Assembly (NCBI GenBank): GCA_963693085.1
Contig: OY856409.1
Span: forward strand, 520,614,803-520,678,802
Length of the DNA stretch: 64,000 nucleotides
Reading direction: 5' to 3'
Source of the DNA: Alisma plantago-aquatica
Lineage: Eukaryota > Streptophyta > Magnoliopsida > Alismatales > Alismataceae
Part shown: positions 33,612 to 46,440 of the stretch, one piece after another
Position numbering within the stretch: position 1 is the stretch's first letter
How the letters are laid out: the number at the start of each line of letters is the position of its first letter
Notes under the pieces: generated by a model
Database searches by the model: none
Told to the model about the DNA's origin: nothing
What the model saw: only the letters and a program-made list of their open reading frames with translations
Translations under genes and position numbers: made by a program

Positions 33612-35631
33612 ATGGGCAACAACCAACTTGGGTCCCTCAACCTAGAGGGAGGCTTCTCCATGAGAACCTCGATCTTTGATGGCACAAACTCCCCTTATTG
33701 GAAATGACGGATGCAATTCTACCTTCCAGGAATGAACTATGACATGTGGAAAGTGGTAATTATTCCATACAAGGAGCTAGTGGGGGAGATATTCACTTGG
33801 GATGAAGCTACGGTCAAGAAGTCACAGTTGAATGCAAAGGCAATAAGCATCATATATGCAGCCCTCACTCCCTTCGAGTTCAACTGCATCTCCTCTTGGG
33901 ACACAGCCCATGAGATTTGGGACAAGTTGTGCATCACCTATGAAGGCATAAAGCTAGTCAAGGAGTCAAAGATCTACATGCTCAATGGCTCCTGAAAAAC
34001 TTTAAGATGGGCAAGAAGGAGAGAGTGGTTGAAATGTACACAAGGTTCAACACCATCATCAATGTACTTGCTCAATTGGGACACACCATGGATAAGGGGG
34101 CCATCAACTCCAAGATCTTAAGGTATATTCCCAAAGAGATGGGAATCCAAGGTGACTTCCATTAATAAGTTAGAAGTCTTGGTGACATTGCCACTGAAGA
34201 GCTCATTGGCAATCTCCAAGCTTATGAGCCAAGGATTGACAAGTAAGAGGAAGATGAAAATGAAGAAGAGAAGGAATCAAAGAAGTTCAAAGATAGTGCA
34301 TTTAAAGCTCAAATGGAAGCATTCCTTCTCCAATTACAACATGCATGTCGGTCTACTTCTCCTTCTTCAAGTGAACATGAAACCCGAAGTGAGAATGAAG
34401 CTAACTACTCCAAGGGCAAGCTCTTCAAAGGAAAGACTTCCTCCTCGTCCACTCCAAGGTGATATGAATGTGGGCAAAAAGGGCATTACATGAATGAGTG
34501 CACCAAGGCTAAGAAGTCCTACCACAAGAGCAGCTTTAAGAAAAGAGAGGACTACAAGAAGGATGGAAATTACAATAAAGAAGGACAAGAAGGATAAAAG
34601 GAGTAAAGATGCAGCCCATGTTGTATGGGAAGACTCCTCTTCTAGTGATGCAAGCTCCAATAAGGGAGAATGCCACATTGCACTCATGGCCTTTAGTAGT
34701 GAAGACATTGGTGATTTAAGTGAGGTAAGCTTACATGAATTATCTAAGAAAACTCTCATTGACATGCTTAATGCTACCCCCTCTTCTTATCCCAAATGTA
34801 AATCTAAAAAGAAGAGATTAGGAAGATCATATATGACTGGTATGCTAAAACTGATATTATTGATCAAAATGAAACTACATCTTAATAGCATTGATTCCTT
34901 GCAAGGGTAGTTTCTTGACCTTGAGCTCCAATACAATGGAGTTGAAGTAGAGAATGGTATCTATCTTAAGAACATCAATGGTCTTAAAGAGGAAAACCAA
35001 GCCCAGCTTGATGAGCTTGTTTTACTTGGAACTGAAAATGATGATCTTAAACATGCTTGTGATGCTATTAAAGATGAGCATAGGATTTATCTTGATGAGA
35101 TTGTCATGCTTAGAACTAAAAATGCTAGATTGCTTTATCAAGTTAATGATCTCACTTCTAGACCTTTACTGTAAAGTAATAAAGTTGCTAGTCTTACTTT
35201 AGAAAAAGATTCTTATCTTACTAAAGCTCTCTATTGGAAGGCTAATTTACTTCATGAACATGATGATCTGGTTAGTTTATATTCTATTGTCATTACTCTT
35301 CGTGATGATAATCACAAACTTAGAGCTTACTTATAGAAATTCCTTAAAGGGAAAAAAGTCCATCGATGAAGTTTTAGACTACTCTTCCAAACAAGTTGGC
35401 ACTAGTGGTTTGGGATATGCAGGGGGAGCTCCAAAGAGCAAGGGCAAGGGTAAGAAAAAGAGCAAGGAACCTCCTATTTTCCATGGAGAGTCATTCATCT
35501 CTAAGAAACCTATGGTTTGTGTGCATTGCAAGAGTGATGACCATTACTCTACTTATTGTCCTTATAGGGATAAGGGGACCAACCCAAAGATGAAATGGGT
35601 CCCCAACCTAACACTAGATCCCATGGTTTGA
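33612..35631 (+). pseudogene. Sirevirus gag with two zinc knuckles
   Basis: The ATG at 33612 gives MGNNQLGSLNLEGGFSMRTS then FDGTNSPYWK. A TGG-to-TGA change stops it at 33705, before RMQFYLPGMNYDMWK. Further on the gag core shows HEIWDKLCITYEG and, in another frame, MYTRFNTIINVLAQLGHTM. A first CCHC knuckle (YECGQKGHYMNEC, near 34464) has lost its first Cys to a stop. A coiled-coil-like Leu/Glu/Asn-rich stretch covers about 34910-35340. A second knuckle, CVHCKSDDHYSTYC, near 35518 is intact. It is not functional. Confidence 0.8.
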
Positions 35632-35639
35632 ATTGGGCA

Positions 35640-37375
35640 CTGACATCTTCCTTTCTTATAGGTAAAAGGAAAATGGATTGTTGATATTGGTTGCTCAAAG
35701 ATATGATGTGAAATTAGCTACTTTAATCATTTCAAAAATAAGAAAGGAGGATCAATAACATTTGGTGACAATAAATAAGGTAAAGTGATAGGTGAGTGTG
35801 ATGTAGGTCATTCATTCTATGCATCAATAATGTTCTTCTTGTAGATGGACTACATCATAATTTAATTAGTGTTATTCAACTTTGTGATAATGGTTATCTT
35901 GTTCTTTTCACCTCACTTGAATGCTTGCTTCTATATTATGTATCCTACAATGTTATATATAAGGGAACTAGAATTGGTAATCATTATGTTATTGTTCTTG
36001 ATTCTATTAAGCATGTTTTTGGTAAATGTTTTGTTGTCAATTCGAATGATATTTTTTGTGGCACTGTAGGCTTGGTCATGTATGCATCAATTGAAGAAGT
36101 TGAGAAACAAGGACTTGACCAAAGGACTTCCCAAATTGGATTTTGAAAAGGATGAGGAATGCCAACCTTGGACACAAGGAAAGAAAACCAAGTCCTCCTT
36201 CAAATCCAAAGCTTACCATCAATAGAGCTCTTGAACTTTTCCATATTGATCTATTTGGACCAATGGGAACTCAATCGCTTCATGGTAGCAAGTATGCCTT
36301 GTGCTTGTCGATGACTTTTCTCGCTATACTTGGACTTTGTTTCTTGTTTCAAAAGTGATACTCTTGATGTTTTCTTGACTTTTTGTAAATGATTTGAAAA
36401 TGAAGCTTTTTTCCGAATCGTCTCTATCCATAGTGACCATGGGGGAGAGTTTGAAAATGACTTGTTTGAACATTTTTGTGAGGAAATCAGGTATGCACGT
36501 AACTTTTCTTCACCTCAAATGCCTCAACAATATGGGATTGTAGAAAGAAAGAATAGGTTGCTATAGGAAATGGCTAGGACTATGCTTCTAGAGTATGACA
36601 CTTCAAAGAATTTTTGGGCCAAAGCTTTTAGTACTTCCTATTTTGTGTAAAATTGGGTTTCCACTCATCCATCTTTAGATAAAAACCCCTATGAGTTATG
36701 GCATTGTAGAAATCCATCTATTGATTTCTTTCATATTTTCGATTGTCCTTGTTTTATTTTAAACACATAGGATTCTCTCGATAAGTTTGATGTGAAATAA
36801 TACAAGGCTTTCTTTCTTGGCTATAGCACTACTAGCAAGGCTTATAGAGTATTTAAAATTGAATTGTCTAAAGTAGAAGAATCTATCAATGTTAAATTTG
36901 TTGAGACTAACCCCTCTATTTCTAAGAGTATTGTTAATGATGATGTTGTAGATGAGGTGATCCCTCACTTCAAATAGTTCAACGTTGTTGAAAAAGGAAA
37001 AGAGGTGATGGTTGATGAAGAAGAGAAAGAAGGGAAAAAGAAGGATCCAATCCCCCACTTTGCAAAGCATCATCCAAAAGAGCTCATCATAGGTAATCAT
37101 TTTGAAAGGGTGAGGACGCAGGTTGCATTCAATAAAGAACAAGATGACAACACCTTCATCTCATAACTTGAGCCAAAGAATGTCAAAGAAGCTCTCAAGG
37201 ATGATGATTGGATCCTAGCCATGTAAGAAGAGTTAGAGCAGTTTGAGAAGAACAAGGTGTGGACTTCAGTGTAAAGACCAAGTGATAGAAAGATCATTGG
37301 CACCAAGTGTGTCTACCACAACAAGCTAGATGAAAGTGGGAAAGTCGTAAGAAACAAAGCAAGGAGTCTAGTTCT
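35640..37375 (+). pseudogene. Sirevirus protease, integrase and start of RT
   Basis: Protease remnant KGKWIVDIGCSK near 35660 has DIGCS where DSGCS is expected. Integrase pieces are LELFHIDLFGPMGTQSLHGS near 36225, then HSDHGGEFENDLFEHFCEE and QQYGIVERKNRLL near 36430-36560. The second Asp and the final Glu are kept in these pieces. The start of RT (DDWILAMEELEQFEKNKVW-like, then GTKCVYHNKLDESGKVVRNK) ends near 37370. Frames shift often. Confidence 0.75.
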
Positions 37376-38215
37376 CTTATGCATAGTGAGTTCGAGATGA
37401 GCATGATGGGGGTCTTACTTTCTTCCTCGGCTTCCAAATTAAGCTAACTAATGAAGGTAACTTCATCAACCAAGTAAAGTACACTAGTGAACTACTTAAG
37501 CACTTTGGGATGGAGAACACCCAGCCAATGGAATCCCCCATGTCAAACACCACCAAGCTTGACAAAGATGAATAAGGTGAAAAAGTTGACGAGAAGCTCT
37601 ATAGAGGTATGATTGGAAGTTTACTTTATTTAACTACCTCTAGACCTGACATAATGTTTAGTGTTGTCTTGTGTTCTCTCTTTCAATCAAGTCCAAGAAA
37701 ATCACATCTCATAGAGGTTAAGAGGATTTTGAGGTATCTAGCCAAAACTCAAAATTTTGGACTATGGTATCCCAAGTCAAAAGACTTTACTCTTACTGCC
37801 TATAGTGATGTTGATTATGCAAGTTGTTTGATTAATAGAAAGTGCACAAGTGGCACTTTCTTCTTCCTAGGACCATGTTTGGTTTCTTGGTTCTCTAAGA
37901 AACAAAGCACAGTAGCTCTTTCAATTACTAAGGCTGAATACATTGCAACTGGGAGTGTTGTGCCCAAGTCATATGGATGAAGCAAATGCTCCAAGACTAT
38001 AATATTCATTTTGATTCTTCTCCTATCTACTGTGACAATACTAGTACAATCAATTTGTCTTCTAATCCCATATTGCATAGTATATCTAAATATATAGAGG
38101 TTTTTCATAACTTTATTCATGATCACATTGCTAATAAAGATATATATGTCATGCATGTGGATACGGAGAATCAGCTTGCGGACATTTTATAAAACCTCTA
38201 GCTAGAGAGAAATGT
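37376..38215 (+). pseudogene. Sirevirus RT end and RNase H
   Basis: After VVRNKARSLV the sequence jumps to FLGFQIKLTNEGNFINQ-like text, so most of RT, including the YVDD palm, is deleted. RNase H is well kept: MIGSLLYLTTSRPDIMFSV, AYSDVDYASCLINRKCTSG and STVALSITKAEYIATGSV, then IYCDNTSTINLSSNPILHS and ENQLADIL. The catalytic Asp and Glu positions of Copia RNase H can be seen, but stops interrupt it. Confidence 0.8.
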
Positions 38216-40516
38216 ACATTCATTAGATCAAAACTTCTTATAACTGCTCTTGATGATATTGACATGCAATCTAGCTAGATGTTATCATACTTATACATTT
38301 CTTGCTTATAATTGATCATCTCTTAACTAAAAGTGTTACAATCGGCATGTTTCCATGCCTTGTTTTGCTTTTTTTGGCTATTTTTTGCAAGCGAATGTTT
38401 TATCGCAAAATAGCAGCCAATGATGACTGAAATGTGCTTGAATATGTTTAAAATACATGATAGACTAGACAAATAAATTTATATAGCACTCTAGAGGCTT
38501 AGAATTAAATTTTTTATATTTTGGATAGGTTGACCATCAGTCGAGTTTGTCCTGAGACAAAGCTAAAATACTCGATCAGTTGAGTTTCTTAATCTCAGAA
38601 CTCGATTGACAGCGGCACTGGACAAAATTTATAAAGGGTGGTAGATGACTTTTCTCCCTTTCAACTAGACAAAAGTTGACTGAAATCCCTTCTCTAGTGC
38701 TCGTCCTCAAACCCTAGGCTAGACCAACCCCTCCTACACCCTTACTAGCCTTCGATTCGACCTCTTTGCCTCTCCCATACATGACCTAGGTGGTTTGGCA
38801 CCATGTCTTGTGCATTTTTTCTTTGTTTGGTGGGTATTTCTTCTCCATACAACCATATGGCCTCCAACTGTAGGAAGAGATCCGCCCCAGCTAGAGAAAC
38901 ATCCGCACCAATTGGTCCAAGGCATGTGATGGCACCTCCTTCATCTCAAATCAAGATTTACTAGGTACAAGGAACTCCTCCCTAGGACTCCCTTTCCCTT
39001 CCCAGATTTGTTTGAGCCTTAGTTTGCAATGACTGGGGTGATCAAAGAGGTTGTTAGGGTGTTCAAAGCGCATCACCTAAGTGCTTTGTGTGTAAAGTGC
39101 CCATGCTTTGCAAATGTCATGTCTAGCACAAAGTTTGTCCACAAATTCTATGCCAATCTGATGTGGAACTACACCACCCTCATCCCACCAGCTAATACCC
39201 AAGTCATCCTAACTTCAATGATCGTCGGTACCAAGATAACAATATTAGAGGATTCTTTGAATATCTATTTCTCTGGTACTAACGTCATTACTTCTTGGGT
39301 GGCTTCCTATCCACAATACCATGACCTTTTGGGCCTTTAATGCTAACATAAGAGCTTTGATCCCGTGCTTACCTTTCTTGACATCCATAAGTTCTTGAAG
39401 AAACCAGATGTCTGTTATAGGAAGTAGTCAACCCTACCCTCCTCTTTCCTTGATATCAAGACAAGATTGATTGCCTTAGTGGTCAATTGCAATATCCATT
39501 CCAAGATGAATCAAACAGCGATTGAAGAGAACACAGCAATGATCATGTGTTTTCTCTTGAATGATATCGGCATCAAGTGGGCTCAATATATTCTCCATCA
39601 TATGACCTAATTTGACTCCATGAAGAATACCATCGACACCCATCTCCCTTATTCCAACCTGATCTATGGTGTGATTACTCACCATAATGAAAAATCCCTC
39701 ATCCATGACCTTGTATACAAACCAAGTCATAGAGAGGTTTGCATTAGTGAGACAACCATCAAGAAGACCTTTCTACCTACCTCTTCCTCCACCATACCAA
39801 GTGCCTCTACCTCCACCACCACCACCACCCTAACTTGACCGTGCCTCATTTTATGTATCAAATGAATCCATTATGGGATATATGATACATCAAGATGCAT
39901 ATAACCTTAGGGTTCAAGATCATATCCACCAGCACCTCTGCAGACAATGTCACATATGAACCTATCATGCAGCCATCCCTACCCACCCTACTAGGCTTAC
40001 CCAGGAGCTCACTATGCCTCCTATTCTTACAGTCAGTTCTACCATGACCCTTCACCTCATGCTGCTTTTGTTTCACCCCTTGTTGTTGTTGATGGTGGCC
40101 CTACCCTTGCCCCTGATGCTCTTCCTCTTCTAGCTCCACTTGTTGGCCCTGTTGCTTCTCTTCTTGCTGGCTATGATGGAGTATCGACTCCCACCTTTCT
40201 ACAAGAAAATGCATTACATGCATGTGGCATGTCATGGGCTAAGCAGCATGCTAGATGGCCTGCTACTCATGCTATTAGACCTCTTACTGATGAGGAGATG
40301 CCTGACCAGGATGTTGAGGAAGAAGTCGATGATGATGAGGATGTTGAGGATGATAATGATGTTGGTGATGTTGGATCGTGTGATTATGATGATGGTGTTG
40401 AGGCCACAGTCGTTGCCACTATTGTACCATTAGATGATGATGAGGATTACCAACCAGATCCCAAGGATGATGATGATGAGGACATAGTTGATGTAGTAGA
40501 TGTCGTAGACGTTTAG
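38216..40516 (+). pseudogene. Sirevirus env-like region with acidic tail
   Basis: This follows RNase H, in the position of the additional ORF of Sireviruses. Frame pieces include VKCPCFANVMSSTKFVHKFY near 39100 and IDTHLPYSNLIYGVITHHNE near 39630, which recall the plant retroelement env-like or putative plant transposon protein family. The tail at 40229-40516 is open and almost entirely Asp/Glu/Val (DVEEEVDDDEDVEDDNDVGD). Many stops lie between. I assign it by position and weak similarity. Confidence 0.5.
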
Positions 40517-40533
40517 CTTTGTAGTCTTTTAGA

Positions 40534-40535
<2 letters not shown>

Positions 40536-40582
<47 letters not shown>

Positions 40583-40596
40583 TAGAGAGAGAGAGT
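40536..40596. repeat. (TA)n(GA)n microsatellite
   Basis: TA and GA dinucleotide runs directly precede the MITE. Confidence 0.85.
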
Positions 40597-40597
40597 C

Positions 40598-41480
<883 letters not shown>

Positions 41481-41614
41481 TTGTAGATTATAATGTATTA
41501 ACATTTGGGCACTATATCTGAGGCATAATATTTTATCATCTTGGCATTTTTAGTTGGTTTGTATTTTTTATTCAAAGAAAACATGTTTGGTGTCATAATA
41601 TTAGTCTTACATAC

Positions 41615-44600
41615 TGTGATAACCTAGATTTTGAGTTTTAATAACTAATACAATATTGAGAGACAAGCATTCAATGTAAGATGTCAAATACCAAATTGAG
41701 GAATTGGTAATACAATCATGGATTCCTTCACCCAAATTAGGTGATTTGAGATACGATAGAGGACTATGATGCCTAATTGAATTCAATTGTGAATGAATAC
41801 CCTTACTAATTGATTAAGTCCTCATGAGACCAATCATTGATTTAGTGATCCGTTGAGTAGAGAAATAAATTCTCTTGAGGAATAATATACATTTGAACCA
41901 ATGTTGAAGTTCTGAAGTCAACTTTGATTAAATGGCATATCATTTTCACATAAGGTAATACCCTAAGTGTCACATGAAGGTGAACTTTAGGTTTTAACGT
42001 GATTAGTCAATAAGCATGCCTAACCTTCGAATTTCCTTCCCAAACTTATGCCACAGCTACATAATGACATTATAAAGCTACACCTAAATTTCATTGTAAT
42101 TGGATTAACCAATTGGGAATTATGGACAATTGAAAATAATACACCTAATATCACCCTAGAACTAAGTTGCTAATTTGGTGTGACATTTGAATGTCACGTT
42201 GTCTTGATAACAAGGCTGGGAGCGGACACTTATGCGGACTTCCACCCCAGCCGTCCGATCTGACTGATCGCAGATCAAAGGGAATCGTCGGCTAGGACTC
42301 TATCTTCAACCTCCCGCAAAGAGCGGGGAGAAGAAAAGGAACCTGACCCTCGTCCAGGCGTCACCTCACCCCTCGTCACAAAATATCATCCGAGCAGACT
42401 GATTCCCCTCAACAAATCGAGGTCAAAGAGCCTGCACCTGACTCCCCTCGCCCTCGGAGCAGGGAGAACGACCTCCCCATCCTTCGCTCCTCTCACAGGC
42501 GGTGGCGCCCCTTTAGGGATTTTTCCTCTATAGTGCCTCACTTCTATTTAAGGCCACCATCAACTTCGCCAACCCTTCTTTCCCCTTTTCTGAGCATCAA
42601 TTACAAGCAAGACCACCCCAAGCACAGCCACCATCTCCACTTCCTCTCCGCAACTACATCACCTCAGCGGCACCGCATAGGTCTCGCCCCACTGAATACA
42701 CCCTTCCATCACCACCACCTCGATGCGGGGGTGCTTCCCGGCCAGCTCCCGCCCTCTCCAACGCCCTGAGCCTCTAAACCTTCGGCGCGTTGGCAACCTC
42801 CACTATCCACTCGACAGATCAGTGACCCAGAGGGAACCACACCTCCAAATATGGCTGCCTCTCTGTGGTTGGCCTCAACAAAGGTGAGGACACCTTCACC
42901 CGAGCCAACAGAACAGTTCTCAGCCGACAAGGACTCGTCGGAGCTGCTCCAGGCACCTGCGTCGCGTGCAAGCAAAGGAGAAGAAGGGGGAGAACGGGTC
43001 GTCAATCCATCGCCTAGGTGGACCAATCGTCGAACACCAAATAAGAAACCTAATCCATCCCGTGCAAATCCTGGGATCAATGAGAGCCGTCGATCCAGTA
43101 GGATCCGGCCGTTGATCAAGGTAAAACCCTCTTCTTTTTATTTTTATTTTGTCCAAGAACTGATTTATCTTTAGAAAATCATAGAAAATGATAGGAATAT
43201 CAGTTTATAGTGAACCTATATATCATTTTCATCAGAAAAATGTGTACTATTCAAATAAAATATAACCAGGACCTGAATCTGCACCCTTTTCGAAAAGTAT
43301 GGCCTACAAGCCCTAATAACCTATTATAGTATATTCTTTGTGTAATAAAAGTCAACCCTAATTTAAACCTAACTAGTGGACATCCTAAACTTGATTTGAA
43401 GTCCTGATCACCATATTGCTCGAAACCCTAATCCAATAGAGATGATTGACTCTATAACTATGAAACAACTTAAATCCTAGTTTTCTCTTTCTACATATGT
43501 ATACCATATACAACTTTATATCAAACCCTAACTATTGATGATACTAAATGACCTTGTACGACCCCAACACCCTAGGAACCAATTCTGGTCTGTTGAATCA
43601 TACTCATCCTAAAGGGATACCATTAATGATCTAAATCTATAATAGAAACCCTAAATGAGGATACTCCTTTTTTTGGATAAAATGGATGTCTTCAATTAAA
43701 TGAAACCACAATATGAAGATCCGATTTTGAAACTTCATAAGTAAGATAAAAGCCATATATTATCCCTAATCTAAAACATGAGACGACGAAAGACATCATA
43801 ATTCAAGAACCAACCTTAATCATGGGTCGAATGGACCAATAGTAACAAGTATACCCTTGGTTACATTTTAGGGTGATCTACTCTCTTTCTCATAATCTAG
43901 GGCTTGAGGAATTCAGATCTGAAATCAAGGTACATGGATATAATTATATGACTAGATTTGCTGGATGTTAAATATATGTACTTGCTTGTTTGTACTTGAA
44001 ATACATTGTTGGATGTAGATCTATATGTATTGTCATTTCCGCCTTGAACAATAAGAATACTAAAGAAAGAAAATGGAATGTAGTTACTGATGGTTCATTA
44101 ATCTCCCTATTAGAGAGGGAAAGTATTAATGTTGACTAGCACCTTCCTAATGGTACAAGGTACGCGGGGAGATCCCTAATGGTACAAGGTACGCGGGGAT
44201 AGGGCCCAATAATTTATGTTTGTGCTAAGTCCACCATAGTAATACATGTCCATTGAAATATGGTTAATAACTTGGGTTTACCTGATTTTCCGCCATTAAA
44301 TAATGTTTCTTTCTCTCTTTCTTCTTTTTCAAGTATTATCAATATGCCAGCATAGTATAGCTCTTTAATTCCACGTACCAACTTTTGTTGATGATTTTGT
44401 TTCTCGTATTTTCTAGGTTCAGATCTAGCATGGGATAAAAGAATAGGATGTGAGCAAGTTGTACAGATTGCACCTATTGTCTAAGATCATGTTAGCATAC
44501 ATGTTCAGACTTGTAGAATTTTCATTCAATATGTAATTGTAAATCATTTTGTAATAATTCATATTGTATAAATATACATGTTGAATGTTGAGATGTGTTA

Positions 44601-44734
44601 TGGTGTATGGTTGTATGTTCATGTATGCGTATTATGCTTCCGCATCGCTGTCTGATATGATTGGATGATGTTTTTGGATCCTGACATCTCATTACCAATA
44701 GGCTTTGGAGAAGTCAAAATCCGGGGACGTCACA
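41615..44734 (+). mobile_element. Solo LTR of a Ty3-type element, 3.1 kb
   Basis: The sequence starts TGTGATAACCTAGATTTTGAG-like and ends CCGGGGACGTCACA. It is flanked by the perfect 5-bp duplication CATAC (41610-41614 and 44735-44739). A GC-rich block with TTCTATTTAAGGCC (near 42542) is a likely promoter. Frames at 42533-43174 lie inside it and resemble nothing known. The long LTR and its ends fit Tekay/Del-like chromoviruses. It inserted in the 3' non-coding part of the Sirevirus. Confidence 0.88.
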
Positions 44735-44739
44735 CATAC

Positions 44740-45271
44740 CTTAACTCTTTGGTTGACTATATCTTATGAGTTATTGATATGTTATCCCATATTTTGACTA
44801 TGTCTCTAGATTGCTTATTTCTCTTTATTTTTTCTATGTTTGGTGTGTGCTCTGTGTGGTTGTTTGTGTCATTTGTGCATGTGGCAAAGACTCATGCTTT
44901 ATAGCTCTTCTACCCCCTTGCTTTTTTGCAATGACAAAGGGGGAGAAGAATATGAGAGCTCATCATGTACTGCAGGTATCACAAGGGAGATATGAGCTCA
45001 GCCATATTGCAATTATTTCTTATGTGATCCTTTTCTAGTCAATTATCTGCTTAATCATGTGACTTGCTAGAGGGTCATGTAGTATATATATGTGCCATGG
45101 TTGTTTGTGGAAAGACTAACCATGCAGGTAAAAGTAAGAATGAATTGAAGTGGATAAATTAACATTGTTCATTTATATATCCCCTTTCAGTTCACAAGGT
45201 AAAGGCTCTAAATTTCCATATCCTTTTCAATATTTTAAGGAATGCTTTGTCATTGTCAAAAAGGAGGAGAA
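44740..45271 (+). other. Sirevirus 3' untranslated region with polypurine tract
   Basis: No gene is seen here. The end reads AAAAAGGAGGAGAA directly before LTR start TGTTGAACTG, the Sirevirus-type polypurine tract (about 45258-45271). Confidence 0.75.
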
Positions 45272-46440
45272 TGTTGAACTGAGAGTTATGCATTGTCCAT
45301 ATTTTGATAATGACTTGACCATTCCATTCATATGTATCAAATATGTCTGCTTGAGGTTGATTTCAGGCTTAGGTACATGAAAAGGATCATTTCCATCAAG
45401 CCCTAGCTTGATCAAGTTCAAGTCAAAAGCAATGCAAATGCACTTTTTTGGAAAACACCCTAAAACCCATAGGATGATTATTGTAATCATTTGTATTGAT
45501 GTAATGACTAGTAACTAAGATGAGAAAAAATCAAGAGCCCTAAATTCGAGCGTTTAATCACTCTAATGACATTTTCCAAAATTCATTACAGGGTGTTTAT
45601 CGGTTGAGTTTCCCCCGTAACAAACCCGACCGATCCCCTTGATGCATTTTTAGAAAATTCAGGTTCGGTCAAGTTTACCATACACAGAACTCCACCGATA
45701 TTTACACTGAGATAAACTAATTCAAGTGGTTTGGTCATGGTTCATACAAGATAAACTTGATCGATGCTTTAAAATAGCTTTGTCACATAGTGCAATCGGT
45801 CGACTTATATTTACTAAAACTCGACGAATGCACTGTACGGAAAGTGTAGAAAAAGTTATTCGAACCATTGGAGTGTTGTAAAACTCAAAATTATATCTGT
45901 TGCAACACCCAAAATGGTTAGAAAATGTTCCTTAGTGCTCCTACCCTCTAGTGGACACCCCCAACTATAAATAGGACATCTTGGATTTCATTCTAAGGTT
46001 GCTCCTTCATGCTATTCAAGCTCCTAGCTATAGTTGAGTGCATCTAGTCCACTTGACCCCCTTATTCTCTCTTGTTTGCATATCAAATGCCCATATGAGT
46101 GAGATAGGATCTATGTGAGAGAGATACTTTATTGTATGCTTGTAAAGCTCTCAAAGATTCCTTTTCCCCAACTCATTTCTTCAAGATCAAGTTGGTGAAA
46201 GTTTCTCCGAGTGAAGGAGAAGGTGCAAGCTTCTTCAAGCTGTAGAAGAAGGTGTAAAAGCTTCTCCAAGGTGAAGGAGAAAGTCAAGGCTGAAGATCCA
46301 GCAATAGAAGTGGGTAAATCCTTCAAGGCAAAACACTCGATTAAAGAAGGGGATCTCCTTGGCAAAGGTGTCCAGCTAATTGCAAGAGTGGGTAAAACCT
46401 TATAGAGGTCAAAGACTCTATCTCCTCTAGATAGGTAAGA
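45272..46440 (+). repeat. Sirevirus 3' LTR, truncated
   Basis: It is co-linear with 32032-33199 and breaks off at TAGGTAAGA. What follows (AGAAGTATCTAA onward) is the interrupted inverted LTR. About 360 bp of the LTR end and about 25 bp of target are missing. Confidence 0.85.

Noticed and set aside
34152..34910. Lys-rich frames as separate genes
   Set aside because: They are shifted readings of the Sirevirus gag.
42533..43174. GC-rich frames that could be a small gene
   Set aside because: They lie inside the solo LTR bounded by CATAC duplications, have no known domain and overlap on both strands.
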